This document shows, in pieces, positions 54,131 through 64,000 of a stretch of DNA of 64,000 bases; position 1 is the first letter of the stretch, and every line of letters begins with the position of its first letter. Under the pieces are notes generated by a model. It was not told where the DNA came from, ran no database searches, and saw nothing but the letters and a program-made list of their open reading frames with translations. This DNA comes from Chrysoporthe austroafricana (Eukaryota; Ascomycota; Sordariomycetes; Diaporthales; Cryphonectriaceae). The stretch is taken from the NCBI GenBank assembly GCA_001051155.2, contig JYIP02000016.1:118418-182417 (forward strand), written 5' to 3'. The position numbers were made by a program, and so were the translations under genes.

Positions 54131-55456
54131 ATGGCGATCTTCAGCAACCTCGCAGTCGAGCTTCAAGAAGCCATCTGGCAGCTCGTGCTCCCCTATCGCG
54201 GCGTGCACTGGGTTGAGATCGAAGGCCGTCCTCACGCCGCACCCTACATGCGAGATAGCATCCGCTGTACAAGCGAAGACAACTTTGGCGACAACTTCCC
54301 AGAGAGCTGGCGCGAGATTCGGAAAGTGCAAAACGCCCGCGAGCATTACCTACGCAGCATGCGGGATGAGGACAACTCGGGCGCCTTTTTCCAGAAGCTC
54401 TGGCCTACCGTGCCGTCTGTATGGGGCAGGGCGGGACCGAGCGAAAATCAGATTTATAATGAACTCGCTAGGGAAGTGGCTTATACGCGCCGCTGCAGAC
54501 AGCTATCGACCTATACGCAAGTAACGGTACTACTATCGACATGCCGGCTGTCGCGCCTCGTCGCCCTCAAGTACCTTGATAATCGTAGTAAGATGGGAAG
54601 ATATTATATCTATCGCAGTATGGGCTTGCTTAATCGTCCGCGTCCTATGAACGTCTGGGCAGAGCAGTATCGCGATAATAACGAACCGGCGCCGAGCCCG
54701 AATCCATCGAAGCTCGTGCCATACGTTAGCAACCCGCTGGATCTCGCTGTTTTTCGGCTGCACGATAGCGAAGGACGCGCAACTCCAATGCTCCGACAAG
54801 GGCCGTGGCAATTCATTGCTGCAAGTTATCACAATACCCAGACTTTTGCGTGGTTCGACCGCGTCGCTATCGAATGGCACCCGCTATGGGCTACATCGGA
54901 AGGGCGTAAAGAATTCCGCCCGGTTAACGTACAAGCCATTATGCGTTTAATGAGCCATAATGCTCATTGGTCGACGCCCTTATATTGGCTAGTCGACGGC
55001 GTACCGCGGCCGGACTGGAAGCGCGATTATCCGGCTATCGTACCGGCCGTTTTCGAGGACTGGATTACCAAATGGAAAAGCGACGTCCACCAGGAAGAGC
55101 GGAATCCGGCCTGGGATATAGATGCGGCCTTGGAAGATCATAACCTGGGCCAGGAATTCGAAGCTAACGGGCGCCGGTATTACGTGGTGTTTGTCGTTCT
55201 ACACTGGCATGTAATCCCCGAACCAGAACCGCAGATCGAAGTAGGTCTGCCCGAGGACACATGTACCGAGGAACGAGAGCGGATCAAAGATGCTGGGCTC
55301 AGCTTCGATGCGCCGTTTCCGGGCGGCGAGGAAATATGGCCGGAGGCGCTTAGGTTGCCGGCGAAGATGGCGTACGAGATGTTGATTCACCCCGGGCTGA
55401 AGTCTTTGAGTACATATAGACGCATGTCATTCATTATGAGCTGGGAGCCCATATAA
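54131..55456 (+). CDS. 2EXR-domain protein
   Basis: An intronless frame of 441 residues from ATG 54131. Residues about 4-30, FSNLAVELQEAIWQLVLP and HWVEIEG, match the 2EXR motif (F-LP-ELR-IW-LP, then RV-I), a short fungal domain found in large, fast-evolving, uncharacterised families. The rest includes LLSTCRLSRLVALKYL, which often follows in these proteins, and FDRVAIEWHPLWATS. Soluble, no signal peptide. Distance to the next plus-strand gene (OPT) is 480 bp. Function unknown. Confidence 0.75.
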   Translation: MAIFSNLAVELQEAIWQLVLPYRGVHWVEIEGRPHAAPYMRDSIRCTSEDNFGDNFPESWREIRKVQNAREHYLRSMRDEDNSGAFFQKLWPTVPSVWGRAGPSENQIYNELAREVAYTRRCRQLSTYTQVTVLLSTCRLSRLVALKYLDNRSKMGRYYIYRSMGLLNRPRPMNVWAEQYRDNNEPAPSPNPSKLVPYVSNPLDLAVFRLHDSEGRATPMLRQGPWQFIAASYHNTQTFAWFDRVAIEWHPLWATSEGRKEFRPVNVQAIMRLMSHNAHWSTPLYWLVDGVPRPDWKRDYPAIVPAVFEDWITKWKSDVHQEERNPAWDIDAALEDHNLGQEFEANGRRYYVVFVVLHWHVIPEPEPQIEVGLPEDTCTEERERIKDAGLSFDAPFPGGEEIWPEALRLPAKMAYEMLIHPGLKSLSTYRRMSFIMSWEPI

Positions 55457-55937
55457 GCTGTCATGACCGGGCTCACAGCTCGAACCGGTTAAGCAGCGGC
55501 GGAAATGTACCGCGCTTACAATTCAAGATTGTCCGCTCGTGCAGCGCTTTGGGGTGAGACGGTCTCACCAGCCGTATGGTGCGCCATAACACCCGGTTCG
55601 ATAAGGCCTCCGGGCTTCAGGGTAACGACAAACCACTTCCGAAAAAGCAAGCTTCCGCTATGTCGAATAATAAGCACTTTTCCCAATAGGGAAATAAATA
55701 GGCCTAATTACCTGCTGTTGCACTTGCAAAACATGTCTGGAGTGCTTAAAAATTCCGTACTTAGCTCGCCTAAATTATTTGCTTGCTGAACTTGTTTCCT
55801 TTTGCAACCTCTCGAAAATCCGATCAAGTGAACAATTCGCTAACAATCTGACTCATAAATCACCGAAAACGGGCTTCACGATTTTCACCACATCTCGTTT
55901 CTTACTCCATCTTCCCTCACAGATTCGTATTCCAAGG
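55457..55937. other. Intergenic stretch upstream of the OPT gene
   Basis: No gene recognised. Presumably holds the OPT promoter and leader; no clear TATA box. Confidence 0.4.
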
Positions 55938-58136
55938 ATGGCGGAACAATTGCAAAGCTCGCCCAGGGAGTCTGTCGAAGAAGATTCACAACCCTTGCTG
56001 AGGAACAGCTGCCATGACAACTCCGAGCCAAAGTGCGCTTCCACCGTGGCGGTTACCGTTGTGCTTGGATCTCTCATGGGTTTACTGATATGCTTGACGA
56101 ACATCCATTTCGGTTTACAAACTTCTTACATTAATATCATGCAAGTGCAGTCAGCACTCGTCGGGTTCGCTGCCTTTCGAATCGTAACGAAGTACACCAA
56201 GCTACCGTTCAGTCCCCACGAGAACGTCCTCTTCCAGACAGTCGCCAGCGCAATAGGAGCAATGCCTGCTAGAGCTGGGCTTATTGGCGTTATACCCGCG
56301 CTGGAGTATCTTCTTCCTGAACCAGTCAACCTTCTGTATTTCAAGTTGCTAGTATGGGCCACTGGTATATCCATGTTCGGCCTGTCTTTTGCGGCAATCC
56401 TACGGAAGCGGACTACACTGGTTCAAGATCTCCGGTTCCCGACTGATACAGCCGCCTTCGTGCTCAATGTTCTCCATGATGCCGGTCCATACCCCAAGCC
56501 CAATGTGGGGGCCATCGCAAGCTCGCAACTACACCCTACTTAAAGCACATTTCAGATTGATGCAATTCATTGGCGGTCCAGTTTGAGATTGATGGCCACC
56601 GCGATCGCTATATCGTTTATATATGTGAGTTCTCAAATATCTCCTTATGAACCGATCAACCTACAGCCCGATTCACGCCCTGAAACTTTCCCCTTTCTTG
56701 ACGATATCCTGAGTTCCCATGCTATTTCATTACTCAGAGATATGCTATGTCTTCTTTGGAATTGAGGGACATTTCAAGGCAGGCCCACGACATTAAGATT
56801 GGCATATGAAGGCTATTGCTGCATACTTTGTGCCAATACCCAGCAACATTCCCATATTTGGCACGGTTGCCGCCTCCGAGTGGCTTTGGACTCTTAATCT
56901 CTCGCCTGGATATTTCGGCCAGGGTATTATCACTGGACCGGAACCCTTATTAAATATGTTTGCAGGCGCCATTGTTGGTTGGGGGATCCTGTCGCCTCTC
57001 GCTAAGTCCTGGGGTTGGGCACCGGGAGCAGTCACCGACTGGGACTCGGGTAGCCGAGGTTGGCTGGTTTGGATCAGTCTCTCTGCCATGTTGGCGGAGG
57101 CTGTGTTCGATCTTGTGGTCTTCGTTGTCAAGGCGCTTCCCACATCCAAATTGGCCAAGCTGTGGTTCTCATCCGACAGCATCTCCGATGGACACACTCG
57201 ACATGTGGACGAGGACATCTCCAGACCGCGGGGCAGAAGAACGCCCTTGCAATCTTGGCTGCTTCCCGGTTTCGTGTGCTCTTTAATATGCTGCCTAGTC
57301 GCAGTTAAGGTCAGCTTCGGCGAGGACGTATCATTCTCCACGACATTAATTTCCTTGCTAATCTCATTCCCTTGCTGTCTCATAGCAGTCAAATCTGTTG
57401 GCACAACGGACTTCGATCCCACATCCAGTATCGCGAAAGTTGCTCAGCTCTTCGCTGGGATCTTCTTGGGCCATGAAGGCAGCCGATCTTTGGTTGCGAA
57501 TCTTGTGGTAGGCGGCATTGCTGAATCTGGAGTTGTCCAAGCGGGTTTTCTTATGCAAACATTTAAGACGGCTTCTCTCCTCCGTGCGAGCCCTAAGCAA
57601 CAACTTCTGGGCATGATATTTGGCTCTATTATTGGCGCCCTAGCCGCAAGTGGCCTTTACCGTCTCTACACATATGTGTATTTGATTCCAGATCCAACTT
57701 TTCAGATACCTTCGGCGTTTGTATGGAAAGCGGCAGCACAACTTTCTAATGGTCAGAGTCTACCGCCACGGGTACCAGAATTTGCTTTAGCGTTTGGGAT
57801 TGTCTTTGCGACCTTTGCACTTGTTCGATACTGGCATTCTGGTCGTGCCTGGGCGAGATACATCCCATCCGGCATTCCTTTTGCAGTGGGTAAGCACACA
57901 ATGCCATCATCACAATACATTATTTGATACTGTCTGACCGACATTTAGGGATGTACCTCACTCCGAACTTCATTTTTGCGAGGGCTCTTGGAGGAGAATG
58001 CACATACTACTGGACCTCAAAAGCGGACCGATCCAGGGTGGCCATTTTTATATTTGCCAGTGGACTCATTCTTGGGGAGGGGCTCGCCAGCATTATAAGC
58101 CTTGCTATGGAAGCACTCCAAATGACAAGAAGATAG
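55938..58136 (+). CDS. Oligopeptide transporter (OPT family, YSL-like branch)
   Basis: Four exons (55938-56504, 56556-56624, 56812-57889, 57949-58136) give 633 residues without stops. Signatures of the fungal OPT family are GSLMGLLICLTNIHFGLQTS, FSPHENVLFQTVA, GLIGVIPALEYLL, LQDLRFPTDTAA, PSNIPIFGTVAASEWLW, GWGILSPLAKSWGWAPGAV and, after the last intron, GMYLTPNFIFARALGG with ASGLILGEGLASI. About 14-16 membrane helices are expected. Introns are 51, 187 and 59 bp; the second is long and the small 23-residue exon (IDAIHWRSSLRLMATAIAI) is supported mainly by its match to the expected W-S-LRL helix. Such proteins move small peptides or metal-chelator complexes across the plasma membrane with protons. 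No tie to the nearby genes is evident. Confidence 0.8.
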
Positions 58137-58469
58137 TAACTCGGATATTTTGGCTGAGAAATAGACTCGAGACCAGTTTGGCAAAGCCAAAGAGTCATAG
58201 AATGCACTATCTAGGTACGCATATATCCGGTAGGCAAATTGCATCCTGTGAAAGGTGTTTCATCATGTCGGCAGTGTAAAGACAAGAGCCCTGACCTCAA
58301 TACTTTTTCTTGGGACAGCATTATCCAGGATTTTCGAGTGCATAAAAGATGTATGTGGTGAGCCTAGCTGGTATAAGTACTTATCTGCTACATATCTAAA
58401 GCCTCCCCCAGGGGTGGGCTCTCCAACAACGACGAGCTTCATTTGTAAGATTTTGCTGAGACTAGGCAT

Positions 58470-58742
58470 AATCACAGAGGCACACCTGGGTCTAGGACTG
58501 CATGTTGATCGTGTCACATTCCTCAACATACGTAAAATTCTCATTACAGGCTTCATCGGCGAGATCTTCTACAGCATTGGCTTTACTGCGATCAAACTCT
58601 CGATCCTCTATCGGCAACTTTTCCCCCCTCGCTTCATCATGTTAGTCCTCGCCGTCTTCGTCTCCATGTGGGGTCTTTCCCTCTCCTCGTGACTATTTTC
58701 AGCTATGACCCTATACATGGATACTGGGATGTCACGACGCCG
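58470..58742 (+). pseudogene. Fragment of a rhodopsin-like 7-TM (PTH11-type) receptor
   Basis: One frame gives HLGLGLHVDRVTFLN and IGFTAIKLSILYRQLFP, the third-helix region of fungal rhodopsin-like integral membrane proteins, running into MLVLAVFVSMWGLSL. A one-base shift at about 58675 leads to SYDPIHGYWDVTTPSKC, the next conserved loop. Sequence before and after is missing: upstream 58140-58470 is not recognisably receptor, and homology stops at about 58742, where an MFS fragment on the opposite strand begins. An intact relative lies 2 kb away at 60829-62420. Confidence 0.65.
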
Positions 58743-58990
58743 TCCAAGTGTATCCGTAGATGAATAATCCAATGGGTACGATGCAAGCCCCCATAGTAAG
58801 GACAAGAATTTGAAGTTCAGGGAGGTTTTGTCTCCCATTTCTCGCACACCTTTTCATGTAATATATATCGGAAAGGCGAGCCCCAAGTTCCGAGGCTAGA
58901 CCCATCCCTACGAATTGTGAGATATAGTTGAGTGATCCGGTAAAGACGGATTCCCCGTAAATCACTCCAGATACTCGGGAAAGCGGCAAT
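58743..58990 (-). pseudogene. 3'-region fragment of an MFS (polyamine/DHA1-type) transporter
   Basis: The minus strand reads SLNYISQFVGMGLASELGAR, LSDIYYMKRCARNGRQNLPE and GACIVPIGLFIYGYTW, matching the central loop and tenth helix of fungal DHA1 multidrug/polyamine transporters (D-x-x-Y, R-PE, PIGLFxYGW). The rest of the transporter is absent on both sides; homology ends at 58743 exactly where the receptor fragment ends on the other strand. Confidence 0.6.
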
Positions 58991-60828
58991 AATGAGATAC
59001 AAAATACCCCATATATACGCACAATATAGCCTCTAGAGCTGCACGATAGCTTGCGCGATAAGGTCTGTGCGAGTGTTTTCTTGTGCCCTTTTGGCCCCGT
59101 TGTAGAAATTGGGTCCGTGTGATAATGGGCAGTCTTCTCCTGCGACTCTGCCTGGTTTAGGACCTGCGCGCCGTTTACAGTAAAATAAAAGCAAACTTGA
59201 TTCCAGCGGCGCGTATGTTTCCTGGCGTTCCGGCCGGGTTGAGGGGCGGTTTCTCGGACCGAAAGTCCACGTGGAGCCAAAGTTCCTGTTGCCAACCCAA
59301 CATCAAATTCAGAAGTCCAGATGTCTCTATTCCTCGCGCGGGAAACAGACGAAGATCTAGCACATAATGCATAGTTGAGTAGGTGACAACGCTGAGAGAT
59401 GTTGGGCCTTGCGCAGACTGATCAAAGTTTCTTTTCGAAGAAATCCGCCGCCGCTCTTCATATCGCGCGCGGATCGCAGCATGCGCCTACGTCGGTATCC
59501 TTGCGGCTCGCTACGAGCTACCAGGTAGACCCCAGCTTTGCTTCAGCGACGACGCACAGTGTGATCCAGTAGCGAGATAGGCTTTATCCGAAAATCGCAA
59601 GCCTATCCGGCGCGCCAACATTCGGATTGTCGCGCCGGATGGGATGGACCCTGTGCAAGGCCGTGGCGCAGGCACGCAGAGTCCAATCGTCACTGCAAAG
59701 AACGTGGGTTACGCGCATCAGGACGATTCGGGCTCAAGGCAAGCTTGAAGCGAACAGGCATTGGCCAAGGCCGCGACAGGGCTGCGACGGCTGCACACAA
59801 CACCCTACGCTTCATACTGCGGGCTGGGGCAGCACCCGTCGGCAGAAAGGAACGCAGGGTGCGCCTGTGCTGGGCTTTGATAGCACCAAGCGCAACAATC
59901 GTCGCTGGCTATAGTAGGCACGCGCGGAGGCGCGGCCGGTGCCTGCGCGCTATTGAATGCGTAGGGCAGTTCCTGTGGGCTGATGCCGCTAAAGCCGGCG
60001 CTGCTGCGTGTGCGATGGTAGACGCAAATGACAAGACGATAAGGGAACATCCGTTTCACAGCCAGATCATGTGTCAGGTCGCTTGGCGAAGCCTAGAGAC
60101 GGTCTGGCTAGAACGTGAAGGGCTAGGCCGGAGCGCCACCAGGTCGACACTAGCCACGGCTATGCAGGAACACCATACCGGCCGACAATAGGCTTTGGGC
60201 CCTGATAACAATAGCGCACGACACGCCGAAGCCCTCGGAACGATACACACGGCCAGCCCGTGGCAGCACCAATAAGCGGCGTGGGTAGTTGTGTTGTCCC
60301 AAATGACGGCCCCATCGCCCCAAACTTGGCCCGACACTAGCACAAGGCGAGCCCGCAATATCCCCTTAGCCGCATCCGCAGCCTCTGCCCATCCTTGATA
60401 TGCGGCCCATAGCTGATCAGGGGCTGGCAGACTGAAGAGTGGACGCCAGAAAACTCTGCGGAAAGGGCTGCCGTCCGATCCCGCAGACAGGCAAGGGGCA
60501 GGGGACCAGAGATCGAGAATCAAATGTCAGGGGAAGCACGAGGGCGATGCCACACCCACTGCAACGTGCTCGGTAGACCTTATTTGATCGACCTGCCCCC
60601 GGGAGGAAAATGGTGATCGCTCACCGTGCAGCCCAGTGTCTATGTAACTTCACCACGTGCCTGTGAGTCAAGTGACGACACCTCCCCCGTAAGGCCTTGT
60701 GCGATCTGCGCACTCTGTCGGGACGCGCAGCGGAAGGGACGTGCATATAAGCAAGATCCCCTCAAGCCAAGACTAGGCTTCTTTCCACTTCTTCGTCTTC
60801 TGGCCCGGGGGAGATCACCAAGCCTACC
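58991..60828. other. Unannotated stretch, GC-rich from about 59420 to 60550
   Basis: No gene recognised despite long frames on both strands (for example 60074-60523 minus, with VWGDGAVIWDNTTTH). The GC content rises sharply from about 59420. A perfect 10-bp inverted repeat lies at 59605-59640. A degraded Tc1-type transposon was considered but the DD-E motif set could not be traced. Confidence 0.4.
59605..59640. repeat. Perfect 10-bp inverted repeat
   Basis: ATCCGGCGCG and CGCGCCGGAT flank a 16-base loop, giving a very stable GC-rich hairpin within the unannotated GC-rich block. Confidence 0.8.
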
Positions 60829-62420
60829 ATGTCGGCTCTTGTTGCGGAACTATGGGCCTGGTACGGACTGACCATTTTCGTCGTCGGCGCTCGCCTGTAA
60901 GTCTTCTAGAAGTCTCCTAGCCACGCCCACAGCATACCAAATCGGCTTTCGTGGCATACATTGGTCGGTGCTCACACAGCATGTGTACTCAGGGTGTCTC
61001 GAAGGCTCCTGTACGGGACCTTCAGCAAGCTCGGCGCGGATGACTACATTATGGTGTTCGTCCTGGTAACTCGATTCTCCACCTCACCCAACCTGCGCGG
61101 GACGATCTCTCCTGACACAATCGATCGACACAGGCCGTCTTTACCGTGCTTTCCGTGGGCGTGCACGTTCTGAGCTACACGCCGACCAATCTGATAGATC
61201 CATCTGTCCCGGTTGATCTCACGGCGGAAGATGTCAAGACGAGAGTCTTTGGTTCGAAGATGGTCATCGTGGTCGAGCAGATGCAGATCTTGACCGTCTG
61301 GTCCGTCAAGGCCTGTTTGCTCGTCATGTACCACCGGCTGACGTGAGTTCACGAACACATTAGCAGCATCCTCTCTGTAGCAACGGGATGGGCCGACGCG
61401 GACTATTGTGGCTAACGCTGGTCTCGGCTGCAGGACGACTCTGAACCACAACCTGATCGTCAAGCTTGTGGCAGCGTACGTCGCGATCGGTTTCGTCGTC
61501 ATGGAGATCCTCTTCTTTGCGGTGTGGTGCCGGCCTTTCTGGCACTACTGGGAGGTCCCCACCGACAGCCGTACGTCCTCCTGCTTTTAGGATCTACGCT
61601 CACAGTCAGAAATGTGCAAAAACTGACAGAATGTCTAGTTCAATGCTCAGCGGAGCACAACCACATGATCACGAACGCCGTTGTCAACATCTCGTCCGAT
61701 ATCATGATCATCCTTCTGCCGATGCCAATCTTCGTACGGGCCAAGCTGAAATTGAGGAGGAAGATAACGCTCATCGGTGTTTTTACCCTGGGAGCATTCA
61801 CGGTACGGCGGGCTTGCGAAAGTCTCCAGAGCATACCCCTGGAATGCACAGATACTAACCGCATGTCTGTCCAGATCTTGTCGGCAATCCTCAATAAGTA
61901 TTACAGCTTCTCCGAGACCTACGGAACTGAGTGGATCTACTGGTACATCCGCGAAGCGGCCACAGCCATCATCGTCGCGAATCTTCCCCTTACCTGGACG
62001 CTGCTGCAGCGCCTGTTCAACCTCGGCTCCTTCCACAGCAAGTCCTCGAACCGACGCACCGCCACCGGCCAAGGGACCTCGCGATTCCAATCAGTATACG
62101 GAAACCTCAGCAGCCGCGTCAAGGACGACGTCCATACTGTTCGAGGCAAAGATAGCGAAGGCTCCGAGTTCAGTTCATCGGACAGCCAGGAACATATCAA
62201 CGGGTCGTATGGGATCCCTCTGCAGATCTATCAGAAGAATGAGGTGCACATCACGACAGAGGCGGCGCCTGAGGGTCGCCCCTCCTCACAGTGGAATGCA
62301 ACGGCGGTGGGGGTGACGTTTGCGCTGGATCATAACGGCCGCGCGAAGTCATCTGATGGTCAGGTATTCCATGGCGAGACAAAGCACGGGGTCCACACAA
62401 GAGCTTATCACGAAGTATAG
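60829..62420 (+). CDS. Rhodopsin-like 7-TM integral membrane protein (PTH11/SAT5-type)
   Basis: Six exons (60829-60896, 60993-61065, 61134-61342, 61434-61570, 61639-61802, 61875-62420) give 398 residues with all phases consistent. Features of the fungal rhodopsin-like family: VSRRLLYGTFSKLGADDYIM between helices 1 and 2, QILTVWSVKACLLVMYHRLT at helix 3, a W-RPFWHYW-VP loop, then QCSAEHNHMITNAVVNISSD and IILLPMPIFVRAKL, EWIYWYIREAATAIIVANLP, and a Ser-rich cytosolic tail. Introns are 63-96 bp with GT..AG ends; the donor in exon 5 (CGGTACGG) is the weakest. Such proteins act at the plasma membrane as candidate receptors of surface or chemical cues; ligand unknown. No defect seen. A related fragment lies at 58470-58742. 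Confidence 0.85.
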
Positions 62421-63948
62421 CCCTCCTGGTAAGCCTGCTTCGTCTGAACCTGCATTGCTTTTCATACTTGCCTTTGTTATATATTGTCACGATCTAGATA
62501 CCTCAGTCTATGATGTTGTACAAAGTACTCATCGTTCAACTTGTGATCAAGACTCCGAATGAAGACTGCTGAAGTTCCGGTTCTTTTTTCTCATTCCTAT
62601 AATTAGTACGATGAACTTTCAGGATACTCTTAGTGTTAGAGTAGGCCGAGAAAGTCCAGCCATAAGCGGAACACGTTTACGTGGGTTCGCCAGCTAACGT
62701 GCAGCGCAGTAGTACACAGTACGTATGCGCAATTTAATGGAGAAGGCGAGACGAGTGATCCGAGCTTACGTAGTAACACACGAGCGAGACAGGGTAAGGG
62801 CCCACGAAATTTATTCGTCTGCCACGCTAGAAGTCGATAAGGTTTGAAGCAATCTTCGTAGCTGTGGATACAAACTAGGCAGATAGCAATCGTTGTGGTT
62901 GAAAGCATAAGCGCGTCAAGAAAGAGGCCGTTCTTGAAGATTTCAAAAGTCTCAACGTTCTATTCCATTTTACCAAAATGAAAAGAAGGTAGGCCGTCAA
63001 GACACCAATGTGCGGCGGTTACCGCCAGCACTGTCGCCAGACTAATGTTGCGAGAAGAACCGTAGAAAAACACGCCCACATTCGAAAGACTAATGTCTCA
63101 GGTACGCCTGATTTCCAGACAAGGACAGATTGAATGGGGGAAGCAACGAATGTCATCTACATACTTACAGGCGATGCGCTTGGCGGGGTTGTATCCACAC
63201 GACAGCATGCCCGTGCACCCACCACAGTAGTACTGATCGCGGCTGTCACACAAAATAGAAAGGATTCGACGCGTCGACGCCTTCACAACAATTAAGAGAT
63301 GGTTATAATTGATTAAGTTTCTAATATATCTCACCGGCTATATGTGGCGAGCATTCAATAACAGACGGCCTAGACCGCAGAAGAGGGGGGAACCAGACGC
63401 TAGAGCTTCTTCATGTATGTACAGATGGCAGACAGCGGAACCTGGTTGCTGTAATATATTGAATTGTCCCGTCACGGCTTGCAGTCCGAGTACCGTGCTA
63501 GAAGTAATTAGAAGCAAAATATGCCGGAGTACTCGCTCGGGACAAATAACTGCCAATTAGGACCATATTGCAATATCACAGCAGCCACAACTCTTGGAGT
63601 TTCCGCGGGTGTGGCCAGTCTACTGTACTGCTGGGGCGTCAAGGGGCATGTAGCTCATAAGGAGTACAGACGTACAAAGGTTGTGCCACAGCACAAGAGT
63701 ATGTACATTGCCTGGCCTTCATTCCTTGACCATCTAGTCCACTCGACGTGTTGCTAGTCCATTCGACGTGTTGCTATAAGTTATCGGTGCTAGGAAAAGC
63801 TTGGAGAATTATCGGTCCGATGCCTGCCTTGTAACCTGCCCAACCTTTGCAGTGCCTGCGGTACCAACCCTGTACCTTCCTAACGCGTGCCAGAAATAAA
63901 GTAAGTCGCAGGGGGTACTTTCCGGCACCCCCCCCTTTCCGGCACCCC
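62421..63948. other. Intergenic stretch
   Basis: No gene recognised. Includes a 20-bp tandem duplication at 63734-63773 and C-rich stretches near 63930. Confidence 0.5.
63734..63773 (+). repeat. 20-bp tandem duplication
   Basis: CTAGTCCACTCGACGTGTTG is followed at once by the same 20 bases with one C-to-T change. Confidence 0.9.
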
Positions 63949-64000
63949 TGGCCAGCCACACCGCCTCTTCAACCACTTCTCTTTCCTTTACTTTTTCTCT
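63949..64000 (+). repeat. Partial copy of the dispersed 27.7-kb repeat
   Basis: GGCCAGCCACACCGC, then a CTCTTCAAC-type sequence and a pyrimidine-rich stretch, match the left end of the MITE-like element (AGCCAGCCACACCGC...TTCAAC at 27707-27735). The window ends inside the copy. Confidence 0.55.

Noticed and set aside
59420..60550. Degraded Tc1/mariner-type transposase
   Set aside because: A phrase like WDN-H and hairpin ends prompted the idea, but the DDE residues and helix-turn-helix could not be traced in any frame.
1..64000. Starship giant transposon
   Set aside because: Cargo-like genes are present, but no DUF3435 tyrosine recombinase, MYB or other typical border gene is visible, so boundaries cannot be claimed.

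Overview
The window looks like chromosomal DNA of a filamentous ascomycete (Pezizomycotina). The evidence is short GT..AG introns of about 50-120 bp, often with CTAAC/CTGAC branch sites; fungus-specific families (HET, 2EXR, rhodopsin-like 7-TM receptors, NACHT-type NLR, MCT-like MFS, fungal OPT, nuclease-kinase proteins); and AT-rich intergenic patches. No rRNA, convincing tRNA, CRISPR, reverse transcriptase, transposase or Starship captain recombinase was recognised. Several genes carry in-frame stops; where the parent codon can be guessed, many fit C-to-T changes in a CpA context, which is compatible with repeat-induced point mutation (RIP). The region is gene-poor and accessory in character.

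Layout. At 2.0-4.5 kb is a large PD-(D/E)XK nuclease-kinase gene whose 5' end, start codon included, is tandemly duplicated. From 5.7 to 13.7 kb lies a graveyard: threonine aldolase, ankyrin protein, CorA-like protein and the signal-peptide end of an alginate-lyase-like enzyme are broken or truncated, and only one small conserved gene (11.5 kb) looks intact. From 14.7 to 22.4 kb is the clearest functional unit: an MFS transporter, a class A FAD monooxygenase and a divergently transcribed isocyanide synthase fused to an Fe(II)/2-oxoglutarate dioxygenase. This is a compact candidate isocyanide gene cluster; all three genes are intact once introns are removed. A GH79 glycosidase pseudogene (23.2-25.1 kb) and an intact secreted AttH/Diels-Alderase-like lipocalin enzyme (28.2-29.5 kb) follow.

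From 30 to 38 kb are unfamiliar genes (an F-box-like protein with a frameshift, two minus-strand hypotheticals, a zinc-knuckle protein with C-to-T-type stops), 19-bp tandem repeats and a suspicious A-rich tract containing an N. From 38.5 to 50.5 kb is a self/non-self recognition neighbourhood: an intact HET-domain gene, a small Cys-rich protein starting MGNCFSS, a frameshifted fungal-specific protein and a decayed NACHT NLR. From 52.5 to 58.1 kb three intact genes follow: a predicted secreted PD-(D/E)XK nuclease-like protein, a 2EXR protein and an OPT transporter. Truncated 7-TM and MFS genes abut at 58.7 kb, then a GC-rich unannotated stretch, an intact six-exon rhodopsin-like 7-TM gene (60.8-62.4 kb) and intergenic DNA ending in a copy of a repeat also seen at 27.7 kb.
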